From the NCBI RefSeq assembly GCF_900660755.1, contig NZ_LR215050.1:124001-188000 (forward strand): DNA of 64,000 nucleotides, read 5' to 3'. The stretch's first letter is position 1. Each line of letters opens with the position of its first letter. Shown here piece by piece: positions 25,431 through 33,700 of this stretch. Below the pieces are notes generated by a model. That model searched no databases. It saw only the letters and a list, made by a program, of their open reading frames with translations, and was not told the origin of the DNA. This DNA comes from Acholeplasma hippikon (GTDB lineage Bacteria; Bacillota_I; Bacilli_A; Acholeplasmatales; Acholeplasmataceae). The translations under genes were made by a program, and so were the position numbers.

Positions 25431-26618
25431 ATGATTGATATGAACTTGATACTGTTCGGGGTATGTTTTCTCATAACAGTTATTTTGATAAGTTTAATTT
25501 TTACAAATTTATATGCAAATCACATCTATAAAGGCATTAGACAATGGCTTTATGGCAGTGTTTTATTCTTTTTTGCAGTCTTAATTTATAGTTTTGACCC
25601 CACACAAACACAAGAAATTAATTTTATATTTGGGAATACTGCAGTAGCGTTTTCAATGGTTTTATTCAGTCATGGTACAACTAAGTTTTTAGATCATGAG
25701 AATGATTCAAAAGAACTCTCCTTATTATATTTAGTAGTTTTTGGACTATTGTGTGTCTTTAAATATATTAATAATCAAGTTGAAATCAGACAAGTTTTAA
25801 TGAGTTTTTATGTCATATATGCAATGTTAAGGCTAGCATTTGTTTCATTTAAATATTTTGATAAACCTGGGTTTAATTATTTAAAAATTCACTTTGCTTT
25901 AGGTCTAGGTATTTCAATATTGCACACGCTTAGAATTGTTCTTATTTTATTAGGTATAGCACCTCAAACATCTAATCTTTTTGGGGTTAAATATGATGAA
26001 CTCATTCTTGCCTCAATCGCATTATATATTACAGTCATGATTGCAATAATGACAGTATATATTAACTATAAATCAACTGGTATTTTAAAAAATGAAAGAC
26101 ATAATTTAGAATTAGAATCAATGACAGATTATTTAACACAACTTCCAAATAGAAGAATGCTTCAAAGTTATTTGTCAAACTTAATGTCAAAACATAAACG
26201 ATTTGCTTTAATCATTACCGATGTCGATGGATTTAAGGACATTAATGATCAGTATGGTCATGATATTGGAGATTTAGTTTTAAAAGAGTATGCACGCGTT
26301 TTAAACCAACATAAACGACAACAAGATTTTATTGCCCGCTATGGCGGAGATGAATTCATTATTGTGATTGATGATTATGAAACAAATGATACATTAGAAA
26401 AGAATTTAAAATCTAAATTAGCTGAGGTAGCGACAGGAATTGAAGTTGCAAGTATTCAGTTTAGAATAAAAACATCTGTAGGGGTTGCTTTATATCCAAC
26501 AGATGGATTAACGCTTGATGAATTGTTTAAAAAAGCTGACTCTGCTTTATATCATGTTAAGTCAAATGGTAAGAATCAGATAGCGTTTTATCAAGATATT
26601 AAATCAGAGAGAATTTGA
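25431..26618 (+). CDS. Membrane-bound diguanylate cyclase (GGDEF protein)
   Basis: Makes the second messenger c-di-GMP from GTP. 395 residues: about six membrane helices in 1-210, then a GGDEF domain opened by DYLTQLPNRRML; the active-site motif YGGDEF is intact (GGDEF at 305-309). The product-inhibition site RxxD (RQQD) sits exactly five residues before GGDEF. ATG 25431 is chosen because GGGAGG (25415-25420) precedes it by 10 bp; the frame extends up to a TTG at 25392. The helical N-terminus probably senses a signal at or in the membrane. No EAL or PilZ gene lies in this window. Ends with TGA. Confidence 0.92.
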   Translation: MIDMNLILFGVCFLITVILISLIFTNLYANHIYKGIRQWLYGSVLFFFAVLIYSFDPTQTQEINFIFGNTAVAFSMVLFSHGTTKFLDHENDSKELSLLYLVVFGLLCVFKYINNQVEIRQVLMSFYVIYAMLRLAFVSFKYFDKPGFNYLKIHFALGLGISILHTLRIVLILLGIAPQTSNLFGVKYDELILASIALYITVMIAIMTVYINYKSTGILKNERHNLELESMTDYLTQLPNRRMLQSYLSNLMSKHKRFALIITDVDGFKDINDQYGHDIGDLVLKEYARVLNQHKRQQDFIARYGGDEFIIVIDDYETNDTLEKNLKSKLAEVATGIEVASIQFRIKTSVGVALYPTDGLTLDELFKKADSALYHVKSNGKNQIAFYQDIKSERI

Positions 26619-26650
26619 AACTAGATTTTAAGTAATCTAGTTTTTATTTT
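26618..26650 (+). terminator. Terminator after GGDEF gene
   Basis: AAACTAGATT (26618-26627), 6-nt loop, AATCTAGTTT (26634-26643), T-rich tail. Confidence 0.9.
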
Positions 26651-26697
26651 TCTTAAAATAGCTAAATGAAAAATTTATCATAATTGATTCATTTGGA

Positions 26698-26727
26698 TTG
26701 ACTATAATCAAATATAAACCGTATAAT
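26698..26727 (+). promoter_or_regulatory. Promoter of the rhodanese/CsoR-like operon
   Basis: -35 TTGACT (26698-26703), 18-bp spacer, -10 TATAAT (26722-26727). A second TATAAT at 26745-26750 lacks a -35 and overlaps the operator. Confidence 0.75.
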
Positions 26728-26731
26728 AAAC

Positions 26732-26747
26732 ATACCCCGGTGGGTAT
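26732..26747 (+). promoter_or_regulatory. CsoR/CstR-type operator
   Basis: ATACCCCGGTGGGTAT: perfect 6-bp arms ATACCC and GGGTAT around CGGT. This G/C-rich core flanked by A/T is the form of CsoR/CstR-family sites, and the last gene of the operon encodes such a repressor. It covers the expected transcription start. Confidence 0.8.
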
Positions 26748-26768
26748 AATTAGAAAAGGGGAATTGTC

Positions 26769-27044
26769 ATGTTATTTAAAAAAATACCTAGCATAAAATG
26801 GAGTGAACTTAAAGATGATGACTTCATAATTGATGTAAGAGAGCCTTATGAATTCGAAGCATTTCATGCTAAAGGTGCTAAGAATATACCGTTAGGACAA
26901 ATTCGTAAATTTAATACAAACAAACGTGTTTATGTTACATGTCAATCAGGAATGAGAAGTAAACTGGCTGTTAAGATATTAAGAGCTAATGGAATAGATG
27001 CCATCAATATTAAAGGTGGCATGATGAAATACTACACGAAATAG
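26769..27044 (+). CDS. Rhodanese-like sulfurtransferase
   Basis: Single-domain rhodanese of 91 residues. The active-site loop CQSGMRS carries Cys58, which would hold a persulfide; the DVREPYEF motif is near residue 22. Cytosolic. First gene of a four-gene unit with a CoA-disulfide reductase/rhodanese fusion, a second rhodanese and a CsoR-family repressor, so its job is likely carriage or detoxification of sulfane sulfur. Separated from the next gene by 8 bp. Confidence 0.92.
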   Translation: MLFKKIPSIKWSELKDDDFIIDVREPYEFEAFHAKGAKNIPLGQIRKFNTNKRVYVTCQSGMRSKLAVKILRANGIDAINIKGGMMKYYTK

Positions 27045-27052
27045 GAGTTTAT

Positions 27053-28690
27053 ATGGCAAAAATTGTTGTTGTTGGTGGCGTTGCAGGAGGAATGAGTTTT
27101 GCAACTAGATATAGAAGATTAAATCAAAATGATGAGATTATCGTTTTTGAAAAAGGACCATTTGTATCATTTGCAAATTGTGGACTTCCTTATTATCTTT
27201 CAGGTGAAATTAATAGTTTGGATCAGTTATTAGTAGCTAAAGATACAATGCTTCTAAAAAGATTTAATCTTATGATTAAACAAAATCATGAAGTTGTAGC
27301 AATTCACCCAGAAAATAAGGAAATTATTGTTAGAAATGATGGTCGTGATTCATCATATTTTTATGATAAGTTGATATTATCAACAGGTGCTAATCCAGTT
27401 ATTCCTGAGATTAAGGGTCTAGGATTAATGAAACACTTTGTGTTAAGAAATATCCCTGGGTTAGAAAAGATAATATCTTATATCAAAGATAATAATCCAA
27501 AAAAAGTCAGTATAATTGGTGCTGGTTTTATTGGATTAGAAGTTGCTGAAAACTTAGCAAAATTAGGTATGGATGTATCAATTATTGAAAAATCAAATCA
27601 AATTTTAGGGCCAGTAGACTTAGAAATGTCTAAATTCATTGAAAACGAGTTAATTAGAAATAACGTAAAAGTTTATACTTCAAAAGATATTTTAGAAGTT
27701 AAAGAAAAAAGTATCCTTTTAAATGATATTGAACTTGAAACAGACTTTTTAATTATATCAATTGGAGTTAAGCATCATAGTAACCTTGCCAAAGAAGCAG
27801 GTGTTAAATTAGGTTCTAAAGAAGGAATTTTAGTTAATGAAAAGTTTGAGACTTCAATCAAAGATATTTATGCGGTAGGGGATGCGATTATTGTAAAAAA
27901 CTACCTTACTCAAGAAGATACTTTAATTCCATTAGCAAGTCCTGCAAATAGACAAGGTAGACAACTAGCAGATATTTTAAATGGTATGGATGTAAGTTAC
28001 CAAGGAACACTTGGAACGTCTATTGTTAGAGTGTTTGATTTAACGATTGCTCAAACTGGCTTAAATGAAAAACAACTTTTAAATAGGGATTATAAAGTCA
28101 TCCATTTAATGGCAAATGACCATGCAGGATATTATCCGAATGCCACACCTATTAACTTAAAAGTCATTTTTGAACCTAAAACAGAAATGATTTTAGGAGC
28201 GCAAGCAGTTGGAAAAAAAGGTGTTGATAAGAGAATAGATATTATCGCTACTGCAATCAAGGCTAAATTAAAAGTAAGTGAGCTACAGGAGTTAGAATTA
28301 AGTTATGCTCCACCATTTGGTAGCGCGAAAGATATTGTAAACTTAGCAGGTTATGTTGCTCAAAATATAATCCTAGGCTTATCAAAAACGGTTCAATGGC
28401 ATGAAGTAGAAACTTTAGTTAATGAAGGTGCATACTTACTTGATGTTAGAAGTAAAGAAGAATATAAAAACCTAGGTAAGATTATGGATGCTATCAATAT
28501 TCCAATTGATGAACTTAGAGATAGAGTAAATGAAATACCTAAAGATAAAAAGATTATTCTATACTGTCAAAGTGGAACAAGAAGTTATAATGCAGAACGT
28601 ATTTTAAGACCATTAGGTTATGACTGCTATAACTTAGATGGATCATTTAGTATATATAGTAAGGTTAAAAAGGTAAATAATAATGTATAA
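27053..28690 (+). CDS. CoA-disulfide reductase fused to rhodanese (CoADR-RHD)
   Basis: FAD/NAD(P)H flavoprotein of 545 residues. FAD motif VVGGVAGGMSFATR at the N-terminus, single redox Cys43 in FANCGLPYY (the CoA-disulfide/persulfide reductase signature), second dinucleotide motif IIGAGFIGLEVAENLAKLG (about 159), FAD contact DIYAVGDA (about 273), dimerisation domain, then a rhodanese domain (about 455-540) with CQSGTRS and Cys505. Enzymes of this layout reduce CoA persulfide or polysulfide, or CoA disulfide. The rhodanese genes on both sides and the CsoR-like regulator point to sulfane-sulfur reduction. Its 3' end overlaps the next gene by 8 bp. Confidence 0.93.
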   Translation: MAKIVVVGGVAGGMSFATRYRRLNQNDEIIVFEKGPFVSFANCGLPYYLSGEINSLDQLLVAKDTMLLKRFNLMIKQNHEVVAIHPENKEIIVRNDGRDSSYFYDKLILSTGANPVIPEIKGLGLMKHFVLRNIPGLEKIISYIKDNNPKKVSIIGAGFIGLEVAENLAKLGMDVSIIEKSNQILGPVDLEMSKFIENELIRNNVKVYTSKDILEVKEKSILLNDIELETDFLIISIGVKHHSNLAKEAGVKLGSKEGILVNEKFETSIKDIYAVGDAIIVKNYLTQEDTLIPLASPANRQGRQLADILNGMDVSYQGTLGTSIVRVFDLTIAQTGLNEKQLLNRDYKVIHLMANDHAGYYPNATPINLKVIFEPKTEMILGAQAVGKKGVDKRIDIIATAIKAKLKVSELQELELSYAPPFGSAKDIVNLAGYVAQNIILGLSKTVQWHEVETLVNEGAYLLDVRSKEEYKNLGKIMDAINIPIDELRDRVNEIPKDKKIILYCQSGTRSYNAERILRPLGYDCYNLDGSFSIYSKVKKVNNNV

Positions 28691-28988
28691 AACAGTCATG
28701 ACTTTTGAATTAGAACAATTAATGAAAAAACAAAAATTAAATATTATTGATGTAAGAGAACAAGATGAAGTAGATAATGGGCATATTAAGGGTATTATTC
28801 ATATGCCATTATCATCATTTGGTAGACACTTAAATAAAATTAATAAAAATGATGAATATTATGTCATTTGTTACTCTGGTGCTAGAAGTACACAAGCGGC
28901 TCAGTTTTTAGCCAATCAAGGCTATAAAGTAACAAATGTTATGGGTGGAATGAGTATTTATCAGGTGGAATTAGTTTATGAAGTGTGA
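28683..28988 (+). CDS. Rhodanese-like sulfurtransferase
   Basis: 101 residues, single rhodanese domain with DVREQDEVDNGHIKG (about 22-36) and active loop CYSGARS (Cys63). Starts inside the end of the CoADR-RHD gene and overlaps the repressor gene by 11 bp, so the four genes are tightly coupled. The third rhodanese domain in the unit; the loop sequences differ (CQSGMRS, CQSGTRS, CYSGARS), suggesting different partners or substrates. Confidence 0.92.
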   Translation: MYKTVMTFELEQLMKKQKLNIIDVREQDEVDNGHIKGIIHMPLSSFGRHLNKINKNDEYYVICYSGARSTQAAQFLANQGYKVTNVMGGMSIYQVELVYEV

Positions 28989-29229
28989 TACAGCGATTAT
29001 TAATAGAATTAAAAGAACACATGGTCAAATGACTGGGGTATTAAATTTAATAAATGAGGAAGCGACTTGTGAAGAAATTATTATGCAACTTAAAGCAATT
29101 AAATCAAGTATTGAAAAAACAATTGGCCTGATTACAACAACCAATTTATTACAAAAAATAGAAGAAAAAAATGATCTAAAAATTGAAAACGTTGATGAAG
29201 CATTAGCACTTTTATTAAAGAGTATTTAA
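28978..29229 (+). CDS. CsoR/CstR-family repressor (DUF156), one-cysteine variant
   Basis: 83-residue all-helical repressor: INRIKRTHGQMTGVLNLI at the N-terminus is the family DNA/tetramer helix. Cys31 (EATCEEI) aligns with the first conserved Cys of CsoR and CstR. The second conserved Cys (60 in CstR) is Lys60, and the His of the copper site is not visible, so copper sensing by the standard site is unlikely. Cys3 is the only other thiol. With rhodanese neighbours it is best seen as a persulfide sensor related to CstR, acting at 26732. How it would sense with Cys31 and Cys3 is open. Confidence 0.85.
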   Translation: MKCDTAIINRIKRTHGQMTGVLNLINEEATCEEIIMQLKAIKSSIEKTIGLITTTNLLQKIEEKNDLKIENVDEALALLLKSI

Positions 29230-29234
29230 AAATC

Positions 29235-29264
29235 ACCCTAGCTCAAATGAGTTAGGGTTTTATA
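29235..29264 (+). terminator. Terminator of sulfane-sulfur operon
   Basis: ACCCTAGCTC (29235-29244), loop AAAT, GAGTTAGGGT (29249-29258), T-rich tail. Confidence 0.9.
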
Positions 29265-29321
29265 TTTTAAAATAGGTATCTTATTTCATGTATAATAAGT
29301 ATATAAGTAAGGGTGATCATT

Positions 29322-30683
29322 ATGAAATTTGATGTACTATTCACATCACACAAGAAGTTTTATCAAACAAAAATAACTAAATCATATCAATTTAGAATTG
29401 AACGATTGAGAAAACTACAAACAACGATTAAAAAATATGAACCTAAAATACTAGAAGCTTTAGCATTAGATTTGGGTAAATCACATGAAGAAAGTATACT
29501 CACAGAGGTAAGTGTTGTTTTAAGTGATTTAAATCATACAATCAAAAACTTAAGAAGATGGATGAAATCAAAAAAGGTTAAAACGCCACTGGTTTTATTT
29601 CCTGGAAAATCAAAAATAGTAAAAGAACCTTATGGAACTGTTTTAATCTTAAGTCCTTGGAACTATCCATTCCAATTAGCAATGAATCCTTTAATTGGTG
29701 CGATTGCAGGTGGTAATACTGTAGTGTTAAAACCTAGTCCATTAAGTGAACATACAAGTTTAGTGATTAAAGAAATTATTGATGAAATTTTTTCAAGTGA
29801 CTTTGTATCATGTGTATTAGGCGGTATCGAAGAAGCAAATCAACTATTAGATTTAAAATTTGATTATATCTTCTTTACAGGTAGCACAAATGTAGGAAAA
29901 CATGTCATGGAAAAAGCAAGTAAAAACTTAACACCTGTCACATTAGAATTAGGTGGTAAGAGTCCGGTTTATATTGATGAGACATTTGACTTAGACTTGG
30001 CAGCTAAAAGAATTGTTTTTGGCAAGTTAATTAATGCAGGTCAAACTTGTATTGCCCCTGACTATTTATTTATTAAAGAAGGTTTAGAAGAAACTTTTAT
30101 TAAACATGCTATGAAACATGTTGAAGCATTTTATACTGCAAATCCAATTGAAGCAAATAATTATCCAAAGCTAATCACAGAAAGACATTTAAAACGCCAA
30201 TTAGCATTAATTGAGCCACATCATGTGGTTTATGGAGGAAAATCAAATAAAGAAAAATTAGAACCGACTTTCTTATTAAATGTTAAAAAAGAAGATCAAG
30301 TTATGCAAGAAGAAATCTTTGGACCTATATTACCAATCATGATCTATCAAGAACTTGATGAAGTTATTTCATATATTTTAGAACATGATAAGCCATTAGC
30401 TTTCTATGTTTTTTCTAATAATAAAAACGCAGTTAAAAAATTAATGCATACCATATCGTTTGGTGGTGCGACTGTTAATGATACATTAATGCATTTTGTT
30501 AATCAAAACCTACCTTTTGGAGGTGTAGGTGGATCTGGAATGGGTGCCTATCATGGTAAATATAGTTTTGATACATTTACGCATCAAAAACCAATCTTAA
30601 CAAGAGGGAAACTTGATTTACCTTTTAGATATCAACCAGTAAATAAAAGAACATTAAAGATACTTAGAAAGTTCACGAAATAA
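29322..30683 (+). CDS. NAD(P)-dependent aldehyde dehydrogenase (class 3-like)
   Basis: Oxidises aldehydes to acids. 453 residues, the shorter class 3/YwdH-like form. Catalytic Cys243 in NAGQTCIAPDYLFI and general base Glu209 in TLELGGKSPV are both present, as is the cofactor loop FFTGSTNVGKHV (about 187). SPWNYPFQLAMNPLIGAIAGGN (about 107-128) is the typical coenzyme-binding stretch. ATG 29322 is preferred to the in-frame GTG 29313, because AAGGG (29309-29313) is the ribosome site. Monocistronic. Membrane association through the C-terminal basic tail (RYQPVNKRTLKILRK) is possible but not shown. Likely role: clearing fatty aldehydes. Confidence 0.93.
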   Translation: MKFDVLFTSHKKFYQTKITKSYQFRIERLRKLQTTIKKYEPKILEALALDLGKSHEESILTEVSVVLSDLNHTIKNLRRWMKSKKVKTPLVLFPGKSKIVKEPYGTVLILSPWNYPFQLAMNPLIGAIAGGNTVVLKPSPLSEHTSLVIKEIIDEIFSSDFVSCVLGGIEEANQLLDLKFDYIFFTGSTNVGKHVMEKASKNLTPVTLELGGKSPVYIDETFDLDLAAKRIVFGKLINAGQTCIAPDYLFIKEGLEETFIKHAMKHVEAFYTANPIEANNYPKLITERHLKRQLALIEPHHVVYGGKSNKEKLEPTFLLNVKKEDQVMQEEIFGPILPIMIYQELDEVISYILEHDKPLAFYVFSNNKNAVKKLMHTISFGGATVNDTLMHFVNQNLPFGGVGGSGMGAYHGKYSFDTFTHQKPILTRGKLDLPFRYQPVNKRTLKILRKFTK

Positions 30684-30712
30684 AAACCAGAAATTAATTT
30701 CTGGTTTTTTTA
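30682..30712 (+). terminator. Terminator after aldehyde dehydrogenase
   Basis: AAAAACCAGAAA (30682-30693), loop TTAA, TTTCTGGTTTTT (30698-30709), overlapping the stop codon. Confidence 0.93.
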
Positions 30713-30793
30713 TCTTTAGTTATGTATAGATAGTTATCTATAAAAAAAAACAATGTATAATTATATTGAGATATATAGTGGGAGGATTAATGG

Positions 30794-33700
30794 ATGCAAA
30801 TAGATTATGCAAATTATCCTGATTTATTTTTATATGCACAGTTAGGTGCGGTAGGACTTGCGGCTTTATCAGGATTTCTATTTGGTTTAAAAAGGGGATT
30901 TTATAAAGCGTTATGGAATTTGGTTTCTAGTGTTGTGGTTTACGGAGGTTTTATTGCACTCCTTAGTTTAGTGCATTTAACTGATGTAGTTAAACCGGAA
31001 ATGCTAAATCAAATTGTTCAAATGATTAACATACCTGAAGTAACAAAATATTATAACTATGTCATTGAGGCAAATGCTTTAAATGCGGTGTTATCAATTG
31101 TTGATTTAGTGATTAAAATTATTTTATTTGTTGTCTTAAGTGGATTTTTAAGATGGTTAATTAATGCACTAACATTCGGTATTGTTTGGTTATTTATTCG
31201 AAAAAAAGTTAAAAGATTACCTAAGCACCGTTTCTTAGGTGGTATGGTAGGTATGGTAAAGGGTGCAGCATTTTCTGTCATTCTTTTTATACCTGCATTA
31301 GTTTTATTTGATACCATTGTCGGCGATGGTTTAGAATCAAGTGAACCTGAACTTCAAGAAATAACAGAAGGTTTATCAAAAGCAAACGAAGTCAACATGA
31401 TTCGTTATATTAATGAAATTGAAATTAATGGTGTTGGTGCTGGGAATTATTTATTTGACTTAGTATTTACATCAAAAGTTGATGAAACACAAACAATTAC
31501 TTGGCGTGAAGAGTTAGTGTGGGTAGCAGAAGGCGTAAGAACTGCACTTCCTCAGTTATCAGAATTAGAAAATGGTGGATTTGAAAATTTCACAATTGAC
31601 GATATCATTAGATATGAAGGCTTTTTCGTTAAGTTTTCAGAATCTAAGTTCTTAAATTCCCTTGTAAAACCAGGTATTAAAGTTGGATTAACCTTCTTAG
31701 CGGATGATGAATCAAATACATTTATTTCAAAAGATGATTTAGAAGCATTATATGCTAGAGTTGATGCCACAGAGATTGTCTTAAGTGAAGATATTTATGA
31801 TATTTATTTAGCAGTTAAAGATTTATTAACAATCCAAGATTATCAAGCATGGCAAGCTTTATTTAATGATTATTCTAGGGTTGCTTTATTCGATGAAACA
31901 CAACAAGCTTTATTTGTGAGTGCATTAAATAAAGTTGCTAACCTAGATTTAATCGAATTAGGTGATATTGCATTAGAAGTTGCTATCTTCATGGATGAAG
32001 TGAAACACAATATCACATGGATACAAACAGATGAACAAAAGGTTCAATTCTTAAATAATGTAAAAACAAAGATTACTGCCTATGAAGGCAATTTCATTCG
32101 TTCTGTATTAAATCAAACTGTTGATTTATTTGAAACAGTATTATACGAATTCCCAGGAATTGATCTAGATAATGATGGTATCGCAGATGTTGAATTAAAA
32201 GACTTCTTATCTAGAATTTCTGATTTGACGGTTATTTTAAATAGTGATGATACGTATCATGCATGGTTTAAAGATGCGTTAACTAAGTTTGGTGATTATC
32301 AAATTATTGATACATTTATGGAAGAAATCACTGATTATATGTTCTTCTCAATTAGTAATGCGGCAACTGGATGGGCTGAAGAAGAACTTGATTTATTATT
32401 AGAAATTATTAATGAAAACTTTGGTAGTACTGATGATTTAAAACGTGAGTTAGCATGGATTGCTGATGTTTATAAAGAATTAGGAAAATTAAATATTGCT
32501 GTTGATTTAGCAAATAATGAAGATTTTGTTGTAATTTTAGATAACTTATTAACAACTAATGATGGCAGAGAACAATTTAAAATTACATTCAATAAGATTT
32601 TAGATGGACAAACAATTAGTCAATTAACAAATCGCATGAGTAGAGCTTTAGTTGATAAATTCTTGACAGAGCCGCTTGAGTTAGTTGAACCAATCACTGC
32701 TGCAATGGATATTCCTACTTTCCAATTTAGAACTGAAATGGATGCAGTCGTAGACATTGTATTAGGTTTATATGAAGAAGGGTTAACATTAGCTGATGCA
32801 TTTAGTGACAATGCGAATATGATTGCAACCTTACTGCCAGCATTAATTGAGTTTGTCAAAGATGAAGACAATAAAAATTCAGTTTTATCATCAAATATCT
32901 TATACTCATTTATTAACTATAATTTAACTAAACTTGATGCCATTACCGTTCCGGATACAGCATTTGAAACAACTGGTGTTTATGCAACATGGATAAAAAA
33001 ATCTGAATTATCAGTTGTCTTAGATGTATTAGGTGGTTTAGCTGATGAAATGGAAGCACAAGGATTAAATATTGCTGATTTATTCAGTGGTGAAAATGCT
33101 GATTTATTAACGGACTTATTGCCAGTGATTAAAAATTATGCTTCAGATGATGATAATAGAACATTATTATTAAGTTCTGAAATTCTATACTACACATTAT
33201 CTGAAAATCTAAAAGAAGTTGATGCACTTGAAGTTCCAGAAGATGCATTAGATACGCTTGCTCCATATGAAAATTGGATTTTAAGAACAGAATTAGATAA
33301 GTTATTAAGAGCAATTATTATTATTGATATCGACATTCCTGCTGAAGGTGAATCACTTGATTTATCAGGTATTACAGGAGAAAAATTACGAGATGTTATT
33401 GCAGTAGAATCTGCAATTATTAGACGTAATATAACAACACAATTATTAGCAGCTAATCTATTAACAATTCCAACGCCAGCCTTTATGAATCCAATTGATT
33501 TAAAAGACTTGAAACAAGAAGAGTTATTATCGTTAGCTGATTTACTAGTAACATTAAACTTAGACTTAGGTGCATTAGGAGAGGATTCAGATCCTACTTC
33601 AATTCTAAATACTGTTTTAGTGGATAACTTAATTTCAATTGATTATGAAGACTCATTCTTAATCCGTTCATTCATTACAATGGGTATTGAATCCGGATTA

